Source: Oopsacas minuta (lineage: Eukaryota; Porifera; Hexactinellida; Lyssacinosida; Leucopsacidae). Taken from it: DNA of 64,000 nucleotides. Numbering within the stretch: the first letter of the stretch is position 1; each line of letters opens with the position of its first letter. Below the pieces are notes generated by a model. The model was given only the letters and a program-made list of their open reading frames with translations. It did no database searches and was not told the DNA's origin. Of this stretch, positions 46,435 to 58,799 are shown in pieces. The position numbers and the translations under genes were made by a program. The DNA is taken from positions 248,001 through 312,000 of the forward strand of contig JAKMXF010000310.1 in the NCBI GenBank assembly GCA_024704765.1, given 5' to 3'.

Positions 46435-47314
46435 TTATTTCTTTTCAAACAATTCTATGATATCAGAATAGACTTGTTTAGCTGCATGGATGTCCCATAT
46501 GAAATTTCAAATTTTAAAACTTCAGGCAGTTTACTTGATTGCTGATAGTACTTAGGTTATATAGAGCAATAGGTATTTGTATATTATATGGATCATATTC
46601 TGGAGGATAGGGCAGATTATATTGTCTCATATTTTCCTTCCACCGTAGTCAAAATGTTAACGGTATTCCATGATGGTGCTTGACCCCAATTTAGCATATT
46701 CTGAACAGAAGTACCTGCAGGCGTGTGTGATACGTAAACTATAAGGCAAGATTTGCTGAATCCAGTTATATAACATCTTCACAAATAAAAGCATCATTTT
46801 CCATGAACAAATCAGCAGCAGAATGAGTAAGCTTACCGCTACGTAAGAATGGAGACCAAGTAACTTCGATAGAAAAGTCAATACACAATTCTATAACCAA
46901 TCCTTTAACGTGGCCTGGAGCCATAGCTGCAAATATTTAATCTTAGAAGTAAGTTCTTTGTTAGAAGAGAATCCTAAAAACCCCAAAACAGTACCTTGAG
47001 TTTGAGTTATGTATTTAGCTGCAACTTTCCTGTGTTGTTCAATACCTAGTCAATTATCTGGAAGATCTACAACTCCTTTAGTAGCGATAGAGTTCCTACC
47101 ATGAGGAATAGGGTGATAGTTAGATTATATCCATCCTTTACGATGACGTGATGTTCCTCTCCTGGATATTTCCAGTCATGTTTGTTTCAGGGTCCCTTTT
47201 TATGGGAACTGGATGTACTCGGATTTGTAGAGGGGTAGAGATTGCATTTAGTATACAAATGAAAGAGAATGACAGCAGTACTACTGATTGGAGATGCATG
47301 GATGTGGTTGTCAT
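46435..47314 (-). pseudogene. Relic of an acid/gastric-type lipase (alpha/beta hydrolase)
   Basis: Fragments follow the family order on the minus strand: a signal peptide from ATG at 47314 (SVVLLSFSFICILNA), RDPETNMT, then in another frame WKYPGEEHHVIVKDGYNLTI, PIPHGRNS, KVAAKYITQTQGTVLGFLGF, NKELTSKIKYLQLW, TPAGTSVQNMLNWGQ, YNLPYPPEYDPYNIQIPIAL and at the end NFIWDIHAAKQVYSDIIELF, then a stop at 46435. These match lysosomal/gastric lipases (N-terminal region, nucleophile elbow, C-terminal His region), but about 80 residues around the oxyanion and GNSRGN part are absent and several frame changes occur. The nucleophile elbow reads TQTQG instead of GHSQG, so the serine is gone. Intron-free and dead. 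Confidence 0.75.
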
Positions 47315-48416
47315 GATATGTCTTAATGTTTAGTTGAGCAATTTAGACATTACCCACTTTGTTATTCTTTCTATTGCAAGGTTTAAAGTAAGAATAAATA
47401 ATAATGTTGTAAATTAAACATGATTAAGATCATAAACTTGTTTCTCTAATGGAGAAGATTGTATATTGATCCAAGTATGTCTAATAGGATATTTAATGAA
47501 TTTAGTTGGGTTTAAAGGCAGTAGTGTCTACACAAATTAGATTTAGTTGATGATACAATATTAAACAATACTCTGATAGACAATTTATGTGTCAATTAAT
47601 TATTAAATAATTATGCCACCATTTACAATATCCCAACCCACTCACTAGGATAGTTACACTTGACAAATATTGCGAGATGTAGACGACCATAATTAATATA
47701 TTGTAATGAATTCGATAAAGAAGACAAAATTAATTTACTACGCTAGAAATATATTACAAAAAGAAATGACTTAAATGTTCCTTTCAGTCATTTATTTGTG
47801 TAATATATTTCTGGTTGTTGGTAAGTGTATTAGGAGGAAGCGATTAGCTAGCTATATGCATACATACATAATAAGTAATTGCAACAGGTTTTTTAATAGA
47901 TTAGTTAGTGTTCTTGTTTCTAATCAGTGATTATGTGCATTTAGCTCAAAGATTGAACGATAGTGAAGAAATTTACATTATATTTATGTTAGGATTACCC
48001 CTGGATGCTGTAAAGATGTCTGACTACCTTTTGGTCGTTGGGTTGGAATAGATATATACTTGCTACATGGGACTCTGATCGGAGTTATTAAGGATATTGC
48101 CTATAATTGATGTCGGCCATAATTGGGCCACCCCCATGTCATTTATAGCCAGCCAGGATCAATTAAAGTCGGCTGTAGTAGGCGTTATATCCCAAAGTTG
48201 AAACTGCCCGAAATGAATATATAATCTATTCGCCAAATATTAATCGGGTGCAACCTTGGTTTATACAGCCCCATGAATAATTTGTAGGTTTAAATAAACC
48301 GAGAAACTTGGAAGGAAACAAGTTATTTATTTTATATTGCCCTTCTATTTTCAAACAATTTTTTGAGAGACACACATACAAATAGTGTTCTAATCCCTTT
48401 ATATATATAGCGTACC
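47315..48416. other. Gene-poor spacer
   Basis: No convincing gene. A short near-palindrome around 47740-47815 (AAATATATTACA...AATATATTTC) is visible. Confidence 0.4.
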
Positions 48417-48426
48417 TAGGCGCCGA

Positions 48427-48543
48427 ATGGGGGATGGGGAGCTCGAGCCCCTCTCATTTGGTTACAGCCCCATAAGGCTAATACAAAAAATATGTGTGAG
48501 CCCCCCTGGATCGTTCAAATTGTTACAAAGTTCAGGACCCCTG
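48427..48543. mobile_element. hAT-type miniature element, inverse copy of 12790-12920
   Basis: Starts AGGCGCCGAATGGGGG and ends AGTTCAGGACCCCTG. It shares GGGAGCTCGAGCCCC, GGTTACAGCCCC and CCTGGATCGTTCAA with the 12.8-kb element in reverse order. Less well preserved; no clean target duplication. Confidence 0.7.
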
Positions 48544-48784
48544 GTAGTGTATTACATAATTTTCACGACCTAATATAATTATTGTAGGGATGTATTGGAA
48601 AGCAAAAACTAAGTCGATAACTGATGATATAATAAATGCTACTCAGAAATTTTTAAGAGAGAATATCCCATTCAGGGGCTTCAGGATACGTTATTGAACT
48701 ATATGTATACTAACAAACTGAGTCGTTATGGTATCACATATATCTTGGTCTGAGGTTCCAACATGCAGTAAAATATCTGATGTG

Positions 48785-49345
48785 CAAAGGGTCCATTAAA
48801 ACAACATTAACCTAAATAACTAAATTATCTAATTAATGAGATAATTAACTTTCAACGATACATTCCAAGTCTACATGGAACTAAATAATATCGATCCATT
48901 TTAGATCAAGATGATAAGTATATATTTTCCCGCTATATCAATACTTTGAACGTCACTGATATAAATACTTATACTTTGTAACTATTTACAAATGAATACT
49001 AATAATCAACAAGTTTCTAACAGAGGGGGAGGGAGTGGTCGCAGACCTGGGCGTGGTGGCCATTTTCAATGGAATTGCTAAAAACGTACGAAAACATTAT
49101 AATGGTAAGCACACATTGTAATTACAATCTATATAAATCAGCCGTTCACCCTATATTTCAATTTAGTGCGAAAATGGGAGCCGTCAAAGGAGGCGGCAAC
49201 AACGACAGCGCCGCCAACAAGCCCAACAAACACAACAAACATAACAAACAGAACGACCAGAACACCACCACCACAACAAATGTGATGTGTCTGTGTCTGG
49301 ATTTCGCATTTTGTTTAGTCTGTGTTGCAAATATTGTATAGAAAA
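48785..49345 (+). pseudogene. RGG-rich short gene copy 1 (5' segment duplicated at 60.3 kb)
   Basis: ATG at 48991 begins MNTNNQQVSNRGGGSGRRPG and stops after 29 codons. A shifted frame continues MELLKTYENIIM up to a GTAAGC donor (49106), and the acceptor at about 49168 leads to an Arg/Gln-rich reading (GSRQRRRQQRQRRQQAQQ). The upstream 200 bp, including CCCGCTATATCAATACTTTG, is conserved with 60335-60537. The one-frame break makes this copy doubtful as a gene. Arg-Gly-rich starts often bind RNA; nothing more can be said. Confidence 0.5.
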
Positions 49346-49864
49346 TAAATATATCTTAGAATTAAGTAAATAGCTTAATTGTAAAATAATTGGTTATTAA
49401 GGAATAAATTTAAACTTAACAGTTGAGGTTGTAGCATAAAGTTATAGAGGTTCTTAGGAGCACGCTCCCAATACATCTCCAGTCAAATGTTCATAATGTC
49501 AAAATCAGTAATTTAATGTTACGGGATAGGGAAAAAACTCAATTTCATCCTCCTGAATGGAGAATAATGGATACCTCGAGGCGCAATGTGACGAGTTCAC
49601 CGCAAAGCGACGAGCCAAAGGCTCGTATGGATATAAGATTTGAAAAGTGATAATTTGGATCCAGAAGGTATCTCAATACCCAGAGATCAGAAACGAAAGT
49701 TATTTCGATCACGGAAATCGACAGTTAAAAGAGCAAGCGAAATACCCACTTTCATAGTCGCTGCAAATAAGTTGAAATTCAACGAGGAAAGCTTCCTTCC
49801 TAATTCTCTCTGAAAGGAAATTTTAGTGGACAATCGTATATAGAGGCAGCTTCTCCCGTGTACT

Positions 49865-49985
49865 GCTGCAGGGTTGCGGTGGGAATGGGAATCCTATAGG
49901 ATTCCATATGGAATTTCAGAATTCTCACAGAAATCCTGTGGGAATGGAATAGGAATTGAAATTCCTTTCCCATGGCAACCCTAGG
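49865..49985. mobile_element. hAT-like miniature element
   Basis: CAGGGTTGCGGTGGGAATGG on the left and CCCATGGCAACCCTAG on the right, with inverted GGAATTC words between. No clear target duplication. Confidence 0.5.
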
Positions 49986-50199
49986 TCACTATGCAATTGC
50001 AATGTCAATCTTCCAGAAATGGTTACAACTAAGATTGAATAGCTTGTAGTATGGAGTGTAAGCGTTAATTGGAATTGTTTTAGTTGAATAGTCAGTCAAC
50101 ATGTTCGTCTAAGTAGATGTTTTGATGTATTCAATGCCATTTTTCGTAATTCTTCTGGAGTGTCAGAAAATGCACGGATAAGAAATCCACTCTGTTGAT

Positions 50200-50580
50200 A
50201 CTTCTAAATCGATAAGTAAATATAGCGAGCTTATCTATTCTTGTAAACTATGCGGTCGTTTTTCCCTTGTTTTGGCAAAGATAAAGATATTACATCCAGT
50301 TGTGGATATTCTACCGTCACCATCCCCAAATAATTACTACTCCATTCAAAAGGAGCTACTTTCTTAGCTTTGGCGGTTTGTAAAGAAAGTATAGATAAGG
50401 CGAGAGAAGAGCTAGTGATTGAGTATGGTATCAATTCCAACACCAATTGTGTTCATTTTCAAGTCACTTATGACGGTGCGTATTCTAAAGCTACTAAATT
50501 TATTGGAAGTAATATTGTTTCGCTGCCTGTAATATCTGTGGACACGATTCAAGTAGTTGCGTATATTGTGGGGCAATAAG
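50200..50580 (+). pseudogene. Possible Mutator-type transposase remnant
   Basis: About 70 codons in one frame (SIDKAREELVIEYGI, then VHFQVTYDGAYSKATKF) recall the region around the first catalytic Asp of Mutator-like transposases (a strand ending in DG followed by a Lys-rich turn). Upstream, GFGKD-like words lie in the same strand with a stop between. Assignment weak. Confidence 0.3.
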
Positions 50581-50664
50581 AAATGTAGTTAGTGTGTTCA
50601 TTTGAGTTCAAGTTGGAAAATGAGGAGATTTCATATAACGATGAAAAATGGGTTAGCCACAGAC

Positions 50665-50749
50665 ATATCTGTAATGTAACACACCCTGACACCACTTCAA
50701 GCCGTTATGAGGCTTGATGTGGTGTCAGGGTGTGTTACATTACAGATAT
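50665..50749. repeat. Near-perfect 39-bp hairpin
   Basis: Arms 50665-50703 and 50711-50749 pair with one mismatch around a 7-base loop. The core reads GTAATGTAACACACCCTGAC. Confidence 0.92.
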
Positions 50750-51060
50750 TCAGATTCAGCGTACTGTGTTACCCCTGTGTAGCCGTTTAGAGCAAGCCTG
50801 TACGCATATTTTGAGATTTGGCTAATTTGTTTACTTTATATTCATAAAAACAACAATAAATTTACATATGATTAATCCAAAAGTGTGAAAATCGGATTCA
50901 GCATGTTTGAAATATTAGTCAAGTTTACTGAATTATTTACTTCCTTGAAAAACACGATAAATACATAGTTGTGAGACAATTTCAAAATTGCATACCGTAA
51001 ATGCTTTCCTTGACAACGGACAAACAAACAAACAGAGAACAATTGAAATTTAATAATCGT
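50750..51060 (+). repeat. Dispersed repeat A, copy 2
   Basis: Same sequence and orientation as 41285-41595 (TTCAGCGTACTGTGTTACC onward, ending with a CAAACAAACAAACAG run). It abuts the 39-bp hairpin on its left. Confidence 0.8.
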
Positions 51061-51093
51061 TATTTTTGAAAAATATCAAAAACAATAATCAGC

Positions 51094-51312
51094 ATGGCGG
51101 AATCTGATAAGCAACAAATAGAAGTTAATACCACTAACGATGATTTACTTGACTCGGGCCCAGATAATAAAAGTATCCCCGACCCTACCTGCAAGCTATC
51201 TGACGGTGAGAGTGAAACTAAAGATATCACGATGCAGTCCGGGAAGAAAACATGGAAAAAAAAAGAAAGGGAGGCGACCCTAATATAGCTCTTAGTTTTA
51301 TAAAGGTAAGTT
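51094..51312 (+). CDS. Uncharacterised gene fragment, frame change in a poly-A run
   Basis: ATG at 51094 opens an acidic, low-complexity frame (MAESDKQQIEVNTTNDDLLD). At the A9 run near 51255 the frame that continues to a perfect GTAAGT donor at 51307 (GGDPNIALSFIK) is shifted by one, so either one A is wrong or the gene is broken. Pieces at 52225-52490 on the same strand (DEEQISQHSPSQCTTDEPLS; ELAAEEWKTIEPIMGRKW) may be later exons. Family unknown. Confidence 0.45.
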
Positions 51313-51612
51313 AATTAGAGACATAACCAGTGGAAACACCTATTTACAAGAAGGGGTTACCCTTCAAATTAACATAAATATTAGCTTATATTATTATAAT
51401 TAACAATGTATATACCGTGTATTGAATCCATTATTCAAAATAGTAAATATCCTTAAAATAATTTATTCGATTCTCTTAAATGTAAATAACAACAAATTAT
51501 TGTTGGAATTGGAAGTTAAGTAAGTTTACTGAAATTATGGAGTTTATGAAAAAAAATTTGGAACTCATAGATAATAGAAGATCTAAACTAAATATGTACT
51601 ATGTGTGTGGAA

Positions 51613-51968
51613 CAGGGATGGAACCAGTCTAAGATCTCGACCGGCCGGTCATAATTTCTGAATATGGTAAATCTGAATTTGATACTGTAATCATATTGAC
51701 CAAAAATTTCAACTTAGCAGTTCGATTAAACTAGACCATAACTAAAAATTTCATACATTTTTGAATAAATATTTATTCATCAACCATGAGCAAAAGAGAT
51801 TTTCTACTTTCTGCTATATCCACAAAATATTCAACATATTCTCACCGTGTGCTACTTGTGTCACAAGTGGCAGGGTGTTCCAATACTTTTGGCCAGGCAG
51901 TGTATAGTCAAAGTTACCAGGCGACCGGTCGGGTCGGGTCATGAAAAAGCTGACCGGTTCCATCTCTG
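51613..51968. mobile_element. hAT-type miniature element with exact 8-bp target duplication
   Basis: 356 bp. CAGGGATGGAACCAGTC and the inverse GACCGGTTCCATCTCTG are the ends; GTGTGGAA flanks both sides (51605-51612, 51969-51976). Confidence 0.85.
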
Positions 51969-52224
51969 GTGTGGAATGTGATACAGTATATCTATAACAA
52001 ACTATATTAAAGCGATATATCAAAAACTCTCTGAAATATCAAAATGTCTTAACCTATCAGATATGAGAGTTTACGAATAAGGAAAATAACATATTATTAG
52101 ATTTTAGGCTTTAACAAAGGTAATTATATTGCAAAAAATTAACGTTCCTATTTTGCAAAATTACTCAAATAAAAAATCAGGGGTGGAAATGATTTGCTTA
52201 GTAATAATAACAAATTTTAAGAGA

Positions 52225-52500
52225 CGAAGAACAAATCAGCCAACATAGCCCCAGCCAATGTACTACTGATGAACCACTAAGCGAATTAGATATTATTGAT
52301 TCAGGAATAGATTTACCTTCCGATACTACTACTGCAAACATCAATAGTATTCCTGTACCGATCAAAAGATTAATTCGAGTTAGCTGCAGAGGAATGGAAA
52401 ACTATTGAACCAATAATGGGAAGAAAATGGCTCTCTCCAAGTTGGTGTAATATTTTGCATCAAAAATTGCCAAGACTTCTGGTAGGATAGCTAATTTGAA
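52225..52500 (+). other. Coding-like fragments, possibly exons of the gene at 51094
   Basis: One frame gives SELDIIDSGIDLPSDTTTA, another ELAAEEWKTIEPIMGRKWLS and then NILHQKLPRLLVG before a GGTAGG; the two frames differ by one. No family recognised. Confidence 0.35.
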
Positions 52501-55390
52501 TAATAAAAAGTTCATTTGATTCCTGGTATGCATCGTTCTCCGAACTATGACCTACTATATTACACGGCTTGCTAAGCAAAGAATTGCCAAAATAGGCCAT
52601 TTATTATATTCTGTTTAATTATGAAGAATTACACACGGCGAAAATATCTAGAATACATGCTTTTCAGGTTATTTTAACGTGATATATGCTGATTCCACGA
52701 GAAACCTACCGATACAATGCTGATAGGCTGATACAACGTGATACAAGACTGATACATTCAATTTAAGCTTAAATATAAGGATGAATAAGATTGTCTAATA
52801 TCGAATGAATGTGAGTGTTTAATATCCAGCTCAATGATTGTGCTTAACCACATTCACTACTGCTATAGGAATATTAGGGCTGGATCACAGTAAATGAGTG
52901 GGGCAATTGCATGTTTCAAATTACGAGCCATTTGACCTTTAAATATCCACTTTAATGTTGTAAGAGAGGGTAGTGACTAGTGAGTAAGTAAATTTGTCGT
53001 TCAATAGCTCTAGAAACATGTTAAGGTGTGCAGGGATTCACTCCATTTGTTCAGGGATAACTAAGATAACACATTTAGTCTTACAATAAATAGAAATTAC
53101 CGCAATGCTTTCCTCATATTTATATTTAGCAGTTAAACTATTAATATTGTTCCTACTAGAGTGAAATGAGGGGAAATAAGCAAATATAGCCTTGTCAAGG
53201 ATATAAAGGTTGGCAGATATTTAAATGTAGAGGTAATATCACCTGTGTTAAGGAATTTAGCTTATAAATTTGGGAGTTAGCCTTTAGGGATAATCACATT
53301 GTAAAAATAGCTCCGGAGACAAAATATGTAGAAGCAGGGTTCTATTTTATCCAAGCCAAAGTTTCTCTCAATGGCACTGATGAATCAAAAACAATCTAGG
53401 GGTAATTATATCTAAAACGTCTGTTTTAACAATGTTGTTTCAAAGTAATATTCTGTCCGTGTCTGGTATATTTGTGTTTTCTCAGGGATAGTATGCTTGT
53501 ATTTGTCTCAGTCATACAGATTAGTAAGGGTTAGTTTGTAGATATATTGTAACTGAATATCCAGTCAAGGGTCTTGGAATTCATAGAATCTCCGTATTAG
53601 ATAGCTGATCCTAGCTTTATAGCAAATAATGATTAATTAATTATCAGTCTTACACTAATAGTTGAGATATATTCACGTACATAGGTATTCTTGGGCCTTT
53701 TATAGATTTGTATGTGCGGATTTTCTCTTCATGTGTTAGTAAAAAGCGTTGTCAGCGTCAGATGTTGTTCCATTGTATTTGATGGGGATGATACTGGTTT
53801 GGTACGATTGCAAATAATTCTTCAACAAACATGATAAATTCCAGGAAACATCCAGTTTATACAATAATAATAATAATAATAATAGTAATAATAATAATAA
53901 TAATAATAATAGTAATAATGTTCTACAAGGAGATTGTCAAGGTAACATTTTGTCTCAGTCCTTATACATTTAGATTTATTCTTGTACAAATTGTGTTCTT
54001 TGGAAAAAAGTAAGAGTCAGTGTTTGCAATGTGTGATGTGAAATTGTTAACTGATGAGGTTTGAAGGATTGTCAGAGAAGGAATCGGAAGCTAGTACAGT
54101 AATACTATGATGTTTCAAATATTTTTAATATTTCTTTGGGCAAGATCTGAACAAAACCAATAATCGATTTAGTTAGACAGTGATTAGGAAATAAAATGAT
54201 ATGTAGATACTAGAGATCTTGTTATCTCATTCTCAACAAGTCCCGAGAATGTTGAAGTAAAATCAAGTCTGTGTCCTTTAAGCATATTCAGTTCAGAGAT
54301 TCTACACTGTATAAACACTCAAATCATATTTATCCTGATGCCAGTTTGAATATAATTTCAATATAAAAGTCTTAGTTCAAATATTTCGTCAGATATCGCT
54401 GTAGGTTTCTAATGTATATAGTTTTCCAGATTTGGGATTATCTTACACAATATCAATTGTCTACAGTTATCTCATTTCATCTTCTCTTCGTATAGAATAG
54501 CTATTCGTATCATAAATTCATTTCATTCTTGGCTATAAGGATTAGCTCTTCACTGAATTTGTCATTTGTGATCCTCTTGATAGAAATAAATATCAAATGT
54601 TGAGATAATAGTGTCTCGTTTTCCATAATAAATTCAATTTACAAATACTTTTACAGGGTCTGTGACAAAGTAATTTGTCTGTACATTGTGTTCTATATTG
54701 TTATAATTGTTTTGTGTTACAGATAATACATTGGAATTAATTAATGAGTCATGTATTTGCTAGGTGTTGTTGATGAGGGGAAAGGTATTGTGTGCTAATT
54801 GCATTAAGATAGCAATAAAAATTTCATATAATACATTTGCAGATTTCCTGAGTAGCGATGTAGTGTGATTTAGTAGCCGGGTTTTGTATACTTGAGTCAT
54901 TGTAAAAATAATTGGATGGTTATATGCAGTGTAGGCTCAAAGTGTTCATGTTTTAAAGTGATCAATTCTTCATGATAGAGCTTGAAGTAGTTGGTGTGTG
55001 AGTGAAGCTGTGTTTCCACTTTGGAATTGAGAATAAATTATCAAAAATAGAGTTCGTGTCAAATATTGAGTATAAGAGTTGAAGTTACTGGAATAGTCAG
55101 TTGGATGTCGGTTCTATAATATTATTTTCTAGTTAACATCCTGTCTCTGTCGGTTTCACCCTAACTGAACATATTTACAAGATCAGTGTTTGTATTGTGT
55201 TAATTTGAAAATTTGGAGAGTTTTGGAACATTCGAGTGTTGAGGATTATTTAACCTCAAAGGAATGAGCGGGGACTATAAAGAAATATGTAATACCTACT
55301 AACCATTGTGACATCAATCCCTGGAAAGAGGCAAATTACACTAAACATTGGAAAATCCATTGATATACGAAGGTGCATTAATTAATAATA
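52501..55390. other. Gene-poor region with microsatellite
   Basis: About 52530-52700 resembles 55920-56080 (shared GGCTTGTTAAGCAAAGAAT and a CATCTAGAACAC stretch), an unassigned old repeat. No gene seen otherwise. Confidence 0.45.
53864..53919. repeat. (AAT)n microsatellite with AGT interruptions
   Basis: About 18 AAT-type units, two of them AGT. Confidence 0.9.
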
Positions 55391-55540
55391 CAATAGAACT
55401 CGGTTAAGACGTCCTTGTCTTAAGCGTACTCTTTTCCCCAAACCGTATCTCATTAATTGGAGAAGAATACGGATAAGACGATATACTTTGGTTAAGAAAT
55501 ACTAATTTTCGTTTTCCTACGTCTTATCCGAGGTCTACTG
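55391..55540. mobile_element. Tc1/mariner-like miniature element
   Basis: 150 bp, TA-flanked. CAATAGAACTCGGTTAAGAC and the inverse GTCTTATCCGAGGTCTACTG. The same sub-family recurs at 63102-63237. Confidence 0.8.
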
Positions 55541-55599
55541 TATTCGTACTAATAAATTGAAAACAAATGTGGATAAACGCATTAAGGGTTTTGAACTTT

Positions 55600-56090
55600 T
55601 AATGCACTAGATATGCAAAACGGCATTCCTGGACAGATGGAGTGAATCCATAAACAAATTAGTGGAATGGTCAAATTCTAGGGAAGTTTGGCAGGACAGA
55701 ACGAATGAAATTTTATCATACTTTAAGCTCAGATTAAGCCCAGAAGGGCTGGCTAAAATTTTCTTCTCTAGACACTATATCACTTTGAGCAGGAGGACAA
55801 CCTTGGAACACTGATAGAGAAGCCCAAGAATTGTATATCGTAAGGTATTTGAGGATCCAGAAAGGCTAAATGCCAGATAACATCATAGTTATGGATGAAA
55901 CGACAGTATGGCTGATCATAGCTTGCTATATACTCGGCTTGTTAAGCAAAGAATAACACAAAGAATTTCCAGGCTATTGATAATAAAGATTCATGATCAA
56001 ATCGATTATTAATCCTTCGAAGAATTTCACAAATTGTCATGAATTCAAGTATTATCACATACGACGGAAACATCTAGAACACTTTTGTCC
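55600..56090 (+). pseudogene. Possible pogo/Tc1 transposase relic
   Basis: A 60-codon open stretch (AFLDRWSESINKLVEWSNS; EGLAKIFFSRHYITL) is followed, in another frame, by MPDNIIVMDETTVW, which recalls the DET(P)VW first-Asp motif of pogo transposases. Too decayed to be certain. Confidence 0.3.
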
Positions 56091-56208
56091 ATGATTAGTC
56101 AGTAATTCTAACCAAATTAGCACGGTTGCAGTGGCAAAGGAATTCAATTCCCATTTCCATAAGGTGTGGCATTAATGGTATAGCTGCAAATGATACAGGT
56201 GCTGCAAC

Positions 56209-56342
56209 AAGAGGCGTAGCCAGGGTGCGGCATATACGGCACATGCCTCACCTAATTTGCGTTTGCCCAACAAAAGTTTACATAGAAATGTATTACATAT
56301 GCGACAATGCCGCACCTTTTGATGACCCTAGCTACGCCTCTG
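56209..56342. mobile_element. hAT-type miniature element
   Basis: AAGAGGCGTAGCCAGGGT and the inverse ACCCTAGCTACGCCTCTG. The flanks GCTGCAAC and GCTGTAAC agree at 7 of 8 positions. Confidence 0.7.
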
Positions 56343-57526
56343 GCTGTAACTACCTCTCCAATATTCGGACTACTTCATTGCGTTAATATGTGTACATTAA
56401 ATATTTTTGTATTATGTAATTTTAAAGTTACTCTATTATTTCGCATAATAAAGTAACTTCAAACAGAGAGTAAAAGAGTATATATCAGACAAAAGGCACA
56501 TGGGTGTTCGTAATAACCTCATAAGTGACGCCACTTCCCTATTCACAGGGAAATATGGCTTCATTCTCTGAGCAGTTATTGATTTTAAAATACTACTTGT
56601 GTGTCAAAATCCTACGCAACAAGCCTTTGTCATCCCCTGAAGTGGATATGGAGTTTATAAATCCAATGTTAAATTTACCCATTCAAGTTTCGAACAGTAC
56701 AATGTCTTCGATTCAATATTATTTGAATTATTATTAGAGATTTCCTTTGTTGCTCTTCAATTACACAAACCAGTCAATTCAATATGCTCCCAAATCGTAA
56801 TACTATATTTAATATGAAACTAACGGCAAAGACGTACAAGTTTGCAGTTTTCATCATATGTATAAATATACTCATAAAGAGGTGAAGAAAATTTGATATT
56901 AATGGAGGACCCGCACAGTACATAGCCAATGGACAATATCAATTTTCCAAATACTTCGTATATTCACAATGTATAAGAATTGGAATTTTGTGTACACCCA
57001 TAAGTTCGGAAATTCTCATAAATAATTATTACAAATTTCCCTAATTTATTCATTCCTACTTCTTACTGATTTCTTCCCTAATTTCTATGTAACAATACAA
57101 ACCAGACAAACAAGCAAACAAATTCATAAATAATAGACTATAAAGGGTGCAGAATAATATTATTGCAAAATATGCTATTCTTCAAATTCCAGGGCAATCC
57201 AGCAAAAATTAATAAATTTCAGAAGTCACTTCATGTTGGCAATTATATTGGTCGAAAAACGCGTTTCATGAGAAAAGGAGTATAGGGCGATAGAAATCGT
57301 CAAAGTTATCGGATAAAACGATTTTGAACCCTCTAGCTCCAAAACTGACTGAGTTAAAACGGTTTAAAGATATGTCCCCGAGAACGGATACCAACAAAAT
57401 GTTCCAGACATTTCGTTCCACTTTTGATTGGCCAATGTTTGTTAATAATTTAACAGGTTTTAAATGGCTAAATAATATTGCAAATATAATCAATTAATTT
57501 GGGATGAATGATTTCAGATTAATCTA
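56343..57526. other. Spacer, no gene seen
   Basis: About 57290-57480 shares words (GTTCCAGACATTTCGTTCCA, and nearby TTGATTGGCCAATG) with the reverse complement of 59480-59570, an unassigned repeat. Confidence 0.4.
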
Positions 57527-58520
57527 ATGTTACAGTATTGATAGCGTAAACCTAAACATAGAAGTTCTGTGTTAGCAAAGTGAGGTAAGATGATTTATAG
57601 TAAAGGTAACGAATTTATATTAGGAATGCAAACGTAGTAATTAATTCCATTGATGGAAAAGATGCGAAATTATTGTATGTTTGCCAGTAAACATGGAAAG
57701 TCACCTGTGTAGTTCTATTTAATTGTTGCAACTGTATTATTTTCAGCTTGCATTATCAGCTAAAAGATTTTTTGCCATATTTATATATTCTATTTACTAA
57801 CAACTCTTCATTTATCAATGGATCCTGATCAGCCCTCTTTCCGGCTGATCACAACAAGTAAGGGAGGACAGAAGATGATAGAAGGAGGATACTTATATTT
57901 GATGCATAGGAGAGTTGGAGAGAAATGACACATTGGCAGCGTGAGCAGAGAGGAGAGTGTAAAGCAAGGGTTCGCACGAAGGGAATGGAGATAGTGAAGC
58001 GTACGAATGAGCATCTGCATGCACCTGATATGCAAGCCGTAGCCTGCACATCAGGTGCATGCAGATGCTCATTCGTACACTTCACTATCTCCATTCCCTT
58101 CGTATGAACCCTTGCTTTCTCTTTCCCTCTCTCTCCATGCCAATCTGTCAAATCTTCTCTCTCCTACCTCTCTCCGGATTTCACTAATTCCTGACGGTGC
58201 AGCTACCAATTGAAGTGGACAGTGGTCGAGATGTGGTAGCTGCACCCAAGTAGATCTTAGTTTAGTTTTTAGTTTCTATTTGTTTTGTTTTGTTTTGTGT
58301 TGTTTCCTATTTGTTATTAGATAAATGTATAATTAATTAATTATATTTCTTGGAAGTTACTTATTAATAACACAAGTAGTCATATTTAAACTGGGAAACT
58401 AGAATTTATAAAGAGCTTTGGTTCAATAATCTCGACAAAAGCAATGAAATATATAAACTTAAGACATTTCTAATTGGCCATCTGTACATTGGCTTAGTCA
58501 GGCCTGGTTTCCCCTAATAG
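57527..58520. mobile_element. ~1-kb fold-back repeat B, copy 2
   Basis: Same structure as 44541-45540, with the FLYWCH-like palindrome at about 57915-58160. The two copies differ at a small number of positions, so they are fairly young. Ends and target duplication were not resolved. Confidence 0.75.
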
Positions 58521-58799
58521 CGTGATCGTAAACCGCAAGCGCAACTCGCTCGTTTATATAAAATATTGCGAACACAAATAAAGCAAACATTACAAGACGC
58601 AGCTTTGTTGCATCGTATGTGGTTCCGGTGGGCGGTATACATATATAATCAATAACCAATGTTTTTAGTCAACAGGGGCAAAACCAACACAGGGCGTGCT
58701 GCACAGCACTTCGATAACCGTGCACATCTAGATCTCATTGCGAGTATACATGCCAAATCTGGTCTTAACCCCTCCAAAGTCCAAAGGTGTGAACAAGGA

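Noticed and set aside
57849-58151. Several 60-100-codon frames in both repeat B copies
   Set aside because: They arise from the palindrome and read a transposase fragment forward and backward; no start, stop or domain makes a protein likely.
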